Part shown: positions 8,635 to 18,100 of the stretch, piece after piece | Numbering within the stretch: position 1 is the first letter of the stretch | Layout of the letters: the number at the start of each line of letters is the position of its first letter | Origin: Arcicella sp038230735 | GTDB lineage: Bacteria > Bacteroidota > Bacteroidia > Cytophagales > Spirosomataceae | NCBI GenBank assembly: GCA_038230735.1 | Contig: JBBRMR010000014.1 | Span: forward strand, 18,038 to 82,037 | Reading direction: 5' to 3' | Length of the DNA stretch: 64,000 nucleotides | Translations under genes and position numbers: made by a program | Notes under the pieces: model-generated | Seen by the model: the letters and a program-made list of their open reading frames with translations, nothing else | Told to the model about the DNA's origin: nothing | The model's database searches: none

Positions 8635-10068
8635 ATGAACACAGACAATTCACGTAGAGATTTTATCAAAAAGACTTCACTTACTTTGGGAAGTTTTTAT
8701 ATCGTTCCTCGCCACGTACTGGGCAAGGGATTCGTTGCCCCTTCCGATAAACTCAATATTTTGGGTATTGGGGCGGGTGGAAAAGGAGAATCAGATATTC
8801 TATTGGCTTATAACAAAGGCACAGAAAACATCGTAGCGATTGCCGATGTCGATTATAACCGTGCTGCCAAAGTCATTAATACAGTATCGCCTAATTTGAA
8901 TAAATACCACGATTGGCGAGAGGCTTTGGACAAAGAACACAAAAATATTGATGCTGTAACTATCTCAACGCCAGACCATCACCACGCCGCCGCAACTTTG
9001 GCAGCCATGGAATTGGGCAAGCACGTTTATACCCAAAAACCGCTTACGCACAACATACACGAGGCTCGTATGCTCACCGAAGCGGCTAAAAAATATAAGG
9101 TGGTTACGCAAATGGGTAATCAAGGTTCGTCAAATGATGGACGGAGAGTGTTGCAAGAATGGTTTGATGCGGGATTGATTGGCACGGTAAAAAAAGTGCA
9201 TATTTGGACAGACCGCCCCGTTTGGCCCCAAGGGATTCCTACGCCAACGGGTAAATTTGAAGTCCCTGCCGATTTTAATTGGGATTTATGGCTCGGACCA
9301 GCCCCCTATCGTGATTATAATCCAACGGCATATCATCCCTTCAAATGGCGTGGTTGGTGGGATTTTGGTACGGGTGCGATGGGCGACATGGGTTGTCATC
9401 TATTAGATGGTGTTTTTAAGGTTTTAGCCTTAACTTATCCAACTGATGTGCAGTGTAGTGTAAGTTCAATCTATACCAAAGATTGGGTGCCTGAATATTT
9501 GCCAGATAGTTGTCCGCCTTCGTCAAAAGTTACTTTTACCTATCCAAAAACCGATAAAAATGATTCGCCGATTGAGATTATTTGGTATGATGGCGGCATT
9601 AAACCAGACATTCCAGCTGAATGGGGCGATGAACCTTTGTGGACCAATGGTGTAATTTATGAAGGAACGAAAGGCAAAATGGCGAATGAATTATACAACC
9701 AAAATCCAACTTTATTGCCCAAATCAAGAATGGAAACGGCGGAGGTAAAAGCCGTAAAACCAACGCTTTATCGTATCGAAAACCAAGCATCGGGACACAA
9801 TTATCACTGGGTGAAAGCTTGTAAAGCGGGATATGGTAAATTAGAAACTAGTTCGCCATTTGATTTTGCGGGACCCTTGACCGAGATGATTTTGATGGGA
9901 AATCTCGCTATCCGAAGTTATACCTATCGTGAAGGCGAAGGAAGGGGAGGTAAATTCCCAGGACGTAAAAAATTAGCTTGGAACGGCAAAGATATGAAGA
10001 TTACCAATTTTGATTATGCTAATCAATTTGTGAGTCGGCAGTATAGAGAGGGGTGGAAATTGGGTTGA
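8635..10068 (+). CDS. Tat-exported Gfo/Idh/MocA family oxidoreductase, second copy
   Basis: 477 residues, with the same organisation as the gene before it: twin-arginine signal NSRRDFIKKTSLTLGSFYIV, Rossmann segment with GIGAGGKGESD and IADVDYN, STPDHHHAAATLAAMELG, HVYTQKPLTHN at the catalytic-Lys site, and DFGTGAMGDMGCHLLDGVFK. The signal region, the QKP site and the middle domain are near-identical between copies while other stretches differ, which fits an old tandem duplication with separate substrates. A strong hairpin at 10095-10155 ends the unit. Confidence 0.92.
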   Translation: MNTDNSRRDFIKKTSLTLGSFYIVPRHVLGKGFVAPSDKLNILGIGAGGKGESDILLAYNKGTENIVAIADVDYNRAAKVINTVSPNLNKYHDWREALDKEHKNIDAVTISTPDHHHAAATLAAMELGKHVYTQKPLTHNIHEARMLTEAAKKYKVVTQMGNQGSSNDGRRVLQEWFDAGLIGTVKKVHIWTDRPVWPQGIPTPTGKFEVPADFNWDLWLGPAPYRDYNPTAYHPFKWRGWWDFGTGAMGDMGCHLLDGVFKVLALTYPTDVQCSVSSIYTKDWVPEYLPDSCPPSSKVTFTYPKTDKNDSPIEIIWYDGGIKPDIPAEWGDEPLWTNGVIYEGTKGKMANELYNQNPTLLPKSRMETAEVKAVKPTLYRIENQASGHNYHWVKACKAGYGKLETSSPFDFAGPLTEMILMGNLAIRSYTYREGEGRGGKFPGRKKLAWNGKDMKITNFDYANQFVSRQYREGWKLG

Positions 10069-10094
10069 TGTGGGTTTTTTGTTGAAATGAATAG

Positions 10095-10155
10095 AAAACC
10101 TGAGAGCCATGTCATTGCTTCCCCTATGGTCGCAATGACATGGCTCTCAGGTTTT
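10095..10155. terminator. 24-bp perfect hairpin between convergent genes
   Basis: The left arm 10095-10118 and right arm 10132-10155 are perfectly complementary over 24 bp, with a 13-nt loop. The ends are AAAACC and GGTTTT, giving a U tract on either strand. It sits between the end of the second oxidoreductase and the end of the MutS-like gene, so it can terminate both. Its core resembles a sequence at 21193-21218, so it may derive from a dispersed repeat. Confidence 0.8.
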
Positions 10156-10157
10156 AA

Positions 10158-12023
10158 TCACTCCACCATCTCAATCCCAATTCCACGCATCAACATACTC
10201 GCATTAAAGCTATGGCAAACACCCGCACGGAGTTTATAATCAAAGACTAAATCATCATTTACCACTTCGGAAGAAAAGCTGTAATTTTTCACAAACCCCT
10301 GATTTTCAAACTCATCACCCAATTCTACGTCATGCGTAGAGATAAAACCCGATGCCGTAGTTTTGTGCAATTGCAGCATCAAAGCCTTTGCCCCTTCGTG
10401 TCTATCCTTAGAATTTGTCCCTTTTAGAATTTCATCCAAAAAATAAAAAATAGGTAGTGGACGAGACTGTGCGTCCCAGTGAACACTCGCCACAGATGCA
10501 AATGGGGTTTCCGCTGATTGCTGATTGCCGACTGCCGAAAGCAAAGTCTTCAAACGTTTCAATTCTGCATAAAATGAAGACGTATCTTCTTCCAAAGAAT
10601 CCTGTGTTCGCATACTCGTAAATACCCGCATACACGAACACGCAAACGCCTCTGCACAGACCACCGAACCCGCCAAAGCTAATATAATATTTACCGCCAC
10701 CGTTCGCTGAAAAGTACTTTTGCCCGACATATTTGAGCCTGTGATAATGATAGTTTGTCCTTCGCCTTCCAACTCAATATCGTTATTTACCCGTTTTGCT
10801 TTACGAATCATCGGATGTCCTAAGCCTTTGACTTTCAAAGTAATAGAGCATTCGGTGATGGTGGGTTTTACAAAATCTGGATTGGCAAAATGCAATCCTG
10901 CAAAGCTGTTTAAAGTTTCAAACTCCGCAATTGTATCAAGCCATTTTGGGAGATTACCTTGATATTGGCGTTTCCAATTTTCGAGCTTGATAAAATATTG
11001 AATATCCCACAAAGTTGGAATGCCCACCATAAACATAAAGATAGGATTTGCCCGATTGCCCAATTTATTTAAAATATCTTCCAAAGCCCGAATCGCAGGG
11101 CTGGATTCGGAGATTTGAGTTTGTAAATTTACTAATTTATGATGCTTAAATCCTTGATTAACAAGCTGTTCTGATAAATTAGCGTATGCCTTCAACGTAC
11201 CCGTGAGTCGGAGTGTTTGGTCAAGGGCTTCGGAAACTATGGCATGAATCCGTTTGCTAATTAATCCATGAATTACCAACAAAACCAATGGATAACCAAT
11301 GGGTATCATATTAAAAACCCAAGCCAAAATTAAGGGAATGGTGAGGTAAGGCAAATATTTTCCGTACTGAAAAATAGGCTTTTTAATCTCCTCATTTTCA
11401 GTTGATTGACTCCATGAAATCAATTTATGCGTTGGTTCAGCCACTTCCTCAATCAAAAAAGCGGAGGCTTCTAATTCTTGCCTAAAATCTATCTTAGCGG
11501 ATAATTCTTCAATGGTTTGCTGACGATTTTCAATTTCGGATTTATGGGCAGGATATTTCAGCCAATTTGCCAGCGTATTTGCTCCCGTATAAGTATGGGT
11601 ACGGTTGAGGAGTTTGAAGAGGGATTGTTTCCCGAAAATATCCAAATCAGACGTATAAAAATGATTGGGTTCAGCAAATTGTTCGCCTGTTTCGGTACTG
11701 GTAAAAACATTATCTAATCGCTTGATTTCGTCTTCATTTAAAGCTACTAATGCTCTATTTTTATCTCGTAAATACTTGATTTTCAGATGTTTTTTTACGG
11801 AAGAAAGAAAAATGGCAATGCTAATAATCACGACTGGAATTACATAATCTCCACTTAAAAAATGATACACCATGTAACTAATCAAGAGAACAATTAGAAA
11901 TAATATTCCCCTAAAAAAAGCCCATTGATTGTACTGTTTTTGAAAGTCGTTGGCAAGATTTTGAAAAGTGTCTTTGCGGGATTGGAAGGTTTCGATTGGG
12001 GTCATTTTTATTTTATTACGCAT
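10158..12023 (-). CDS. Membrane-anchored MutS-like ATPase
   Basis: 621 residues. Two hydrophobic stretches lie at about residues 37-80 and another pair at about 220-250. The C-terminal third is a MutS ATPase domain: Walker A GSNMSGKSTFQRT near residue 428, Walker B region FYFLDEILKGTNSKDRH and ISTHDVEL. The mismatch-binding domain I of MutS is missing, so this is not the repair MutS. The family is common in Bacteroidota and is usually named MutS-related; its role is unknown. The ATG at 12023 overlaps the upstream gene by 8 bp; Met7 at 12005 is an alternative. It ends 2 bp from a strong terminator. Confidence 0.88.
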   Translation of the reverse strand: MRNKIKMTPIETFQSRKDTFQNLANDFQKQYNQWAFFRGILFLIVLLISYMVYHFLSGDYVIPVVIISIAIFLSSVKKHLKIKYLRDKNRALVALNEDEIKRLDNVFTSTETGEQFAEPNHFYTSDLDIFGKQSLFKLLNRTHTYTGANTLANWLKYPAHKSEIENRQQTIEELSAKIDFRQELEASAFLIEEVAEPTHKLISWSQSTENEEIKKPIFQYGKYLPYLTIPLILAWVFNMIPIGYPLVLLVIHGLISKRIHAIVSEALDQTLRLTGTLKAYANLSEQLVNQGFKHHKLVNLQTQISESSPAIRALEDILNKLGNRANPIFMFMVGIPTLWDIQYFIKLENWKRQYQGNLPKWLDTIAEFETLNSFAGLHFANPDFVKPTITECSITLKVKGLGHPMIRKAKRVNNDIELEGEGQTIIITGSNMSGKSTFQRTVAVNIILALAGSVVCAEAFACSCMRVFTSMRTQDSLEEDTSSFYAELKRLKTLLSAVGNQQSAETPFASVASVHWDAQSRPLPIFYFLDEILKGTNSKDRHEGAKALMLQLHKTTASGFISTHDVELGDEFENQGFVKNYSFSSEVVNDDLVFDYKLRAGVCHSFNASMLMRGIGIEMVE

Positions 12024-12660
12024 TCATTATTCCATTATACTCTACATATTTCACACCAGTAAGTCGTTGATTAGCAAACTGTTGCATGGATTTAGCAACA
12101 TCAGAGGCTTTAATTCCGTGATATTTACGAAGGCTTCCAAACAGCAAAGGCGAAAGAATATTGGATAGTACCTTCCCGATTTTTTCACCCAAACGAGATT
12201 CCTTTCTATCGCCCAAAAGCATGGAAGGACGAACGCTCACAAAGTTCTGAAAACCAAGCGATTCTATCTTTTTTTCTAAGTCTCCTTTTGTTCTGAGGTA
12301 AAAATTTGATGAGTCAAAATCTGCTCCAACAGACGAAACCAAAATATATTGCTTCACACCATTAGTTTTGGCAATTTTCCCGATTTCAAAAGGATAAGTA
12401 CAGTCGATTTTATACTGAGTTTCCTTTGAACCCGCCTTCGCCAAAGTCGTACCCATCGCACAAAATAAGTCATCCCCCACGATTTTTGAAGCATTGGGTT
12501 TATCAAAATCTATTACTTCTTGAAAGAGCTTTGGGTGACTAATATTCAAGGATTTACGTAATAATAAAACCACTTTTGAATAGGCAGGATTCTCTAAAAT
12601 TTGCTCGACAAGTGTACTACCAACCAATCCAGTAGCACCAATAATGATAGCTGTTTTCAT
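12016..12660 (-). CDS. NAD(P)-binding oxidoreductase, atypical SDR
   Basis: 214 residues. The glycine-rich NAD(P) motif IIIGATGLVGSTLVEQIL opens the protein, followed by FCAMGTTLAKAGS, YILVSSVGAD and FYLRTKGDLEKKIESLG, a pattern of the HTATIP2-like atypical short-chain dehydrogenase group. The Ser-x-x-Tyr-x-x-x-Lys geometry appears as SSVGAD ... FYLRTK. Substrate is unknown. It is transcribed ahead of the MutS-like gene and overlaps it by 8 bp, so the two are probably one unit. Confidence 0.85.
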   Translation of the reverse strand: MKTAIIIGATGLVGSTLVEQILENPAYSKVVLLLRKSLNISHPKLFQEVIDFDKPNASKIVGDDLFCAMGTTLAKAGSKETQYKIDCTYPFEIGKIAKTNGVKQYILVSSVGADFDSSNFYLRTKGDLEKKIESLGFQNFVSVRPSMLLGDRKESRLGEKIGKVLSNILSPLLFGSLRKYHGIKASDVAKSMQQFANQRLTGVKYVEYNGIMNA

Positions 12661-12663
12661 TAT

Positions 12664-12739
12664 CCTCTAACCCCGGAAGGGGAATTTATGTTCGATTAAT
12701 TTTTAACTTCGTTATATTTCCCCTCTGGGGGTTAGGGGG
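12664..12739. repeat. Imperfect inverted repeat of the CCCCTAACCCC type
   Basis: CCTCTAACCCCGGAAGGGGA (from 12664) is an imperfect inverted copy of the segment 12718-12739 (TTCCCCTCTGGGGGTTAGGG and on). The right arm overlaps the last codons of the GT2 gene. G/C-rich arms in an AT-rich background suggest either a terminator for that gene or a dispersed palindromic element. Confidence 0.55.
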
Positions 12740-13472
12740 CTAATAATCCCCATTTCAAACCCCATTTCGCCAGACGATAACGTATGGAAACTCTCAATAC
12801 ACCCAAGCCGTATTTTGAACTTCTTACAAAATTGATAGAAGAAGCTTCGTCAAAATATTTGGTTGGGCAGGTTACCTCGGCTATCTCAAAACCTTGCCAA
12901 AATATTTGAGCAATCATTTCATTATCAAACACAAAATCATCATCACACTTCTGGAAAGGCACTTTTTCCAAGACTTCTCTTGAAAACGCACGGTAGCCCG
13001 TATGATATTCAGATAGTTTTTGCGAAAGCATAATGTTCTGAAAAAGCGTCAAGAAACGGTTGGCAATATACTTATACATAGGCATTCCGCCTTTTAAAGC
13101 ACCTTTGCCCAAAATACGTGAGCCAAAAACGACTGGATACAAATCATTGCCAATAATAGTAATCATGGCAGGAAGTAGGAGGGGAGTGTATTGATAATCT
13201 GGGTGAACCATAATCACGATATCTGCTCCCAATTCAAGGGCTTTTGTATAGCAAGTTTTTTGGTTTCCGCCATAGCCTTTATTAACATCATGACGAATTA
13301 CGTGCTTGATTCCCAAAGATTTAGCCACATCGGAAGTATTATCTGGACTGTGGTCGTCCACCAAAATTACATCATCAACAAGGTCAAAAGGTATTTCTCG
13401 GTAAGTTTTTTCAAGCGTAAGTGCAGCCTTGTATGCGGGCATCACAACGATTACTTTTTTGTTATTATACAT
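12732..13472 (-). CDS. Family 2 glycosyltransferase, polyprenyl-phosphate sugar synthase-like
   Basis: 246 residues. The GT-A fold start VVMPAYKAALTLEKTYREIP and the nucleotide-sugar site DVILVDDHSPDNT are clear, followed by NKGYGGNQKTCYTKALELGA and the metal-binding-type VHPDYQYTP. No C-terminal membrane helices are present, as in short DPM1-like enzymes. The likely reaction is transfer of a sugar from a nucleotide donor to polyprenyl phosphate on the cytoplasmic face. A membrane GT-C protein starts divergently 128 bp away and could use the product. The sugar is unknown. Confidence 0.87.
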   Translation of the reverse strand: MYNNKKVIVVMPAYKAALTLEKTYREIPFDLVDDVILVDDHSPDNTSDVAKSLGIKHVIRHDVNKGYGGNQKTCYTKALELGADIVIMVHPDYQYTPLLLPAMITIIGNDLYPVVFGSRILGKGALKGGMPMYKYIANRFLTLFQNIMLSQKLSEYHTGYRAFSREVLEKVPFQKCDDDFVFDNEMIAQIFWQGFEIAEVTCPTKYFDEASSINFVRSSKYGLGVLRVSIRYRLAKWGLKWGLLAP

Positions 13473-13600
13473 TAGGGAATGGATTTCTATGAACTTAGCT
13501 TAATCGGGTTTATTTACGTAAAGTTCTGAACAAATTAAATGCCATTTGCAATACTGACCAAAAGATTGTTATTTTTTGGTAAATTTGGGGGTATAAATCC

Positions 13601-15004
13601 ATGAAAATTATAATGTTCGGTAAAATAAGTAAATTTTTTGATAAAGATTCCAGTTTGCAAACGCTTGTATGGGTAGGAATTGGGCTTCGGATTTTGGTTT
13701 TTATCGTGATGAATCCCGAAAATCCCGACCCGCACCATGAGGTTTTGGATTATATCGTTAAAAATCACCGCCTTCCCCGCACCCACGAGCTATTTTTGGC
13801 TTGCCATCCTCCTTTATATTACCTTACATCGCTGCCGTTTTTTATCATCGGCGGCTTGAAAATGGTAGAATTTTATGGACTAATTATTTCCTGCGTGAAT
13901 CTTTGGCTCATGGCAAAATTATTGAAACTAACCATTGAAGATGTAACGATTCGTAATCTTAGCTTCATTTTAGCCGTTTTTTTGGGAACGTATCTTATTT
14001 ATTCATTATTCGTTTCCAATGATACTCTTTCGGTTTTGATGGGAACTTGTTTTTTTTATAGTTTGGCAAAATATCTGAAAAATCAAACCCAAAAAAATGA
14101 GATAATCTTCTCATTATCAACGGGTTTGGCTTTATTGACCAAATCTACTTTTATTCCTTTTGTACCCGTTGCTTTAATCATAGTTTTCTTAGTTAGAGTC
14201 CGTGAACCCTTCAAAAAATTGGTTTATGCCATGCTAATTTCGGGGGCAATTATTGGCTTCACGGGTACTTATAAATTTGTGGAAAACCTAAAAGTCCAAC
14301 ATCAATTATTTGTCCATAATCTTGATATTTTTCCTTTGCCAAGCAATGCTAATTTTTATCAAGGTCCACAAAGTTGGTACAATTGTAATATTCTGACGTT
14401 GATAAAGAATCCTAATTTATCTTCTTATAATCTCAGCATTCATTCAGCACCGTTATTGATGTACGGGACTTTTTGGTACAAACATCAGTATTTTGAAAAC
14501 AACCTCACCTTTGGTAATTATTCAAGTTTTAGGTTTATCGGTAGCCTATTTTTTATCCTTGGAATATTGCCTACATTGCTGATTTTCATGGGTTTAGCCC
14601 TATTAATTAGGCAAGGTTTTATCTTATTATTTACTTGGAAAAAGAGATTTGGCATGGAGATTTTTTGGTCGAACCTCTTCAATGGCGTTTGCGTTGTTTT
14701 GTTGTTAGGAAGTGTAGCCACGATGTTTACGGGCGTACTAAAATACAACGATTGGGCGTTTATGCACACAAGGTTGCTGGTACACGTTTTTTATCCCATT
14801 ATTTTGACACTGGCTACGGGACTAAGTTTTGTGAAACGACATTACCCCAATTTATTAAAATACGTAGCCCTCAATCTAACGCTTTTTGCGGGATTGACCC
14901 TCGTTTATTTTTCCGTGGAAAGTGCTGTAATTGCTTATAATTGGCTACATTATGGAAACAAGGATGAGATTCAGTGGTATGTGAATAAGAGTTTAGGATT
15001 ATAA
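13601..15004 (+). CDS. GT-C fold membrane glycosyltransferase-like protein
   Basis: 467 residues with about ten membrane helices. The N-terminal periplasmic loop carries the acidic site PENPDPHHEVLDYIV followed by HELFLACHPPLYYL, the layout of GT39/ArnT-like enzymes that take sugar from a polyprenyl-phosphate donor. Met5 at 13613 is an alternative start. The pairing with a DPM1-like enzyme, divergent from the same gap, supports a donor-synthase/transferase partnership, but acceptor and sugar are not visible. Confidence 0.78.
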   Translation: MKIIMFGKISKFFDKDSSLQTLVWVGIGLRILVFIVMNPENPDPHHEVLDYIVKNHRLPRTHELFLACHPPLYYLTSLPFFIIGGLKMVEFYGLIISCVNLWLMAKLLKLTIEDVTIRNLSFILAVFLGTYLIYSLFVSNDTLSVLMGTCFFYSLAKYLKNQTQKNEIIFSLSTGLALLTKSTFIPFVPVALIIVFLVRVREPFKKLVYAMLISGAIIGFTGTYKFVENLKVQHQLFVHNLDIFPLPSNANFYQGPQSWYNCNILTLIKNPNLSSYNLSIHSAPLLMYGTFWYKHQYFENNLTFGNYSSFRFIGSLFFILGILPTLLIFMGLALLIRQGFILLFTWKKRFGMEIFWSNLFNGVCVVLLLGSVATMFTGVLKYNDWAFMHTRLLVHVFYPIILTLATGLSFVKRHYPNLLKYVALNLTLFAGLTLVYFSVESAVIAYNWLHYGNKDEIQWYVNKSLGL

Positions 15005-15119
15005 GAAGTAATTATGAGATATGAATTATGGGTTATAAGTTTAAATTGCTGATTATCAGTTTCTTAATAAATTGAAAACGTTAATTTATTATTTATTATT
15101 GCTTCAAATATCCTCAAAA

Positions 15120-18100
15120 TTGGCAGAAAATACCTTAAAAATAGTCCTTAAATCATACCAAAAACGGCTTACAAATCTGACTTCCAGAAATAAGTCGTTA
15201 TTGTTGCTAAGTCTCTCTACAGAACAGTTTTTGGACATACACGAACTTGATTTTTTACAGAATAAACCTTCATTCAATATCATTGAGCAATTAATTGCTC
15301 AAAAAAATACTATTTCCCTCTGCGAAATCCATGACCCTCGCTACGAGCGTGTGAATGAAGCGAGTAAACGTTTACGCAAGATTTCGAGAACCGAAAAATT
15401 CATTGAAGAAGAACGTGGTTCGGAAGATTTATACGTGGGGTATCCTATCATAAAAGGCAAATTTTCTGATGGAACGGTGGTCAGATGTCCCTTGATGTTT
15501 TTTCCAGTTCATCTTAATCAGAAAAACGAAACTTGGCAACTCCAAGCCCGAGATGAAGCGATAACCATCAATCGTATCTTCCTTTTAGCCTATTCACACT
15601 TCAACCAAGTCTCAATAACGGATGAATTTTTGGAACAATCTTTTGAAGATTTTTCAAAGGATTCTCTCGAATTCAGAACACAATTATATGAATATCTGAA
15701 AGACTCTTTACTGAAAATTGATTTTAATAAAGAATTATTTATCAATGAGTTACATCATTTTGAAAAATCAACCAAAGCAGATTTAGAGTTGCTGGAATGC
15801 AACGGAGAACTTAAATTATTCCCGCAAGCAGTGTTAGGAATTTTCCCCCAAGCAGGGTCGTTTTTAGTGCCAGATTATGAAGAATTAATAAGTCGAAACT
15901 CGAAAGTTGAAAGTGATAAGGAAGAAGAGATAGAGAATTTTAAGAATAATAATCAGATATTTGAAAGCAACGGTTTAGAATCTTTGTTTCCAAACTTGAA
16001 TGCCCAACTTACGACATTTGACTTACGACCTACAACTAATAAAATCAAAGAAGAAAATCTTTTAACGCCCTTTGCGATTGATGCTACGCAAGAATTGGCT
16101 TTACGACAAGTGAAATCTGGGGCTTCGTTGGTGGTACAAGGTCCTCCTGGCACGGGTAAATCTCAGTTAATTTGTAATCTGGTGGCAGATTTTACGGCTC
16201 GTGGCAAAAAGGTTTTGGTAGTATGTCAGAAACGTGCCGCTTTGGATGTTGTGCAGGAACGTCTCACACAATCGGGTATGAGAGCTTTCGTGGGCAATGT
16301 CCATGATTTCAAGAATGACCGTAAAGGACTGTACGAACAGATTTTAAGCCAAATTGAACAAATCGAAGAATATCAAAAGCAAAATAATAGCCTTGATGCG
16401 ATTTTTTTAGATAGAAATTTCACCCAAGAAAGTCGCCAGATTGATAAAATTTCAGAGACCTTACAAGAATTTAAAGATGCCCTTTTTAATACTTCCGAAT
16501 GTGGAATTGCGGTAAAAGAATTATACTTAACCAGTTCACCAAATCAACCCTTTTTAGATTTAAAAAATGAATACAAATCGTTCAAATTCAATGAGATAGA
16601 TGACTTTTTGATGAAATTTGGGCAGTATGTTTTTTATAATAATAGACTTGCCGAGCCGTTGTCTGTGTCCCCTAAAACGTATAGTGAAACAACCACTACG
16701 CCAAGCAGTTTTTGGCAACAAAGGTTATCATTTGAAAATCGCCAATATTCAGAAATTTCAACAATTATTCAAACGATTGAATCTGTTGTTGATTTTGTAC
16801 AAAACCTTGAAAAGCAATCCGTTGAAATAGTGAAAAATTCTATAAATTTCAATGATTTAGCTTCAATTTCTTCGGATAAAGAGACAATAAAAAAGCTAAT
16901 TTCCACGATTGAGAATGATAAAGTTTATCAAGTTTTTTCCCGAAATATTCAAGAAAAAATAAAACTGACTACTTCAAAAATTAGTGAATTAGAAGGAGAA
17001 GTAGCCACGTTCTTTGCAGGACAAGGCATTGAAATAACCTTGCCAAGCACTAATCTTTTACCTTTTTTAGCTAAATTAAACACTGCCGTTGATACCAAAT
17101 CTAATGCCATCGGGGGATTTTTTTGGGGAATTTTTTCCAAAGAAAAGGCTGACATTCAGAATGTTACCATTACCAACGGTTTAGGGCTTTCATTAGAGGA
17201 TTTGGTTAAATTACGACAAAGAATCCAAAATAGAATTGGCTTAGAAAAATGGTGGGGAGAAAATGCGTATTTGTTCGGGATGGAACTTAGCGAAGAACCA
17301 ATATGGCTTCGGAAAGGCATCCGTTGGTTTGAACGCCATTTTCAACAGCTTTACCAAGCTGAAAAGGGGAATAAAATATGGAAATTATTACTAAAAAAAC
17401 TGCCTACCATTTTTGAAAATTGGCATAATTTATCTTGGAATGATTTTCAAAATAGAGCCAATCTTTTGATAAAAAAATTACAAGAACTTACTGATAATCA
17501 AGCTATTTGGAGGAATTATTTGTCTGATAATCAGATTGAATTATTAGCGATAATGGCAAATATAACGGTAATAAAAACATACCTAAAAGAACATTTTGAT
17601 TTAATGCAAGAAGCCGATGTCTTAAAAGTATCTTTCAGTAACACAGAATGGCAAATTATCGAACAATTTTTATCCGAATCCGAACCCTTAACCAATTTTA
17701 CAAATAGCCTAAAATTAGCTTGGATTGAGCATATTGAAGAAATTAATCCAATTCTCAGAAGTGTTAGTTCTTTGAAAATCAGTCAATTAGAAGAAGAATT
17801 ACAACAAGCCGTTTTGAAAAAACAGGAATTGAGTCAAGAAATTTTGGGCTTGAAATTGAGGGAAGAAACGTACCGAAATTTAGAGAAGAATCGTTTGCAG
17901 AATGTCGTAACTTATCGTGATTTGAAGCATCAAATGGCTAAAAAACGTAAATTATGGTCGGTCAGAAAATTGATTTCTGAACATTCCGAAGAGGTTTTCA
18001 AACTTGTTCCTTGTTGGTTAGCATCTCCCGAAACGGTTTCGGCAATTTTCCCTCTTCAAACCCATCAGGAAGAGGCGTTTTTCGATTTAATCATCTTTGA

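Noticed and set aside
10158..12023. DNA mismatch repair MutS or MutS2
   Set aside because: The mismatch-binding domain and the Smr domain are missing, and membrane segments are present.
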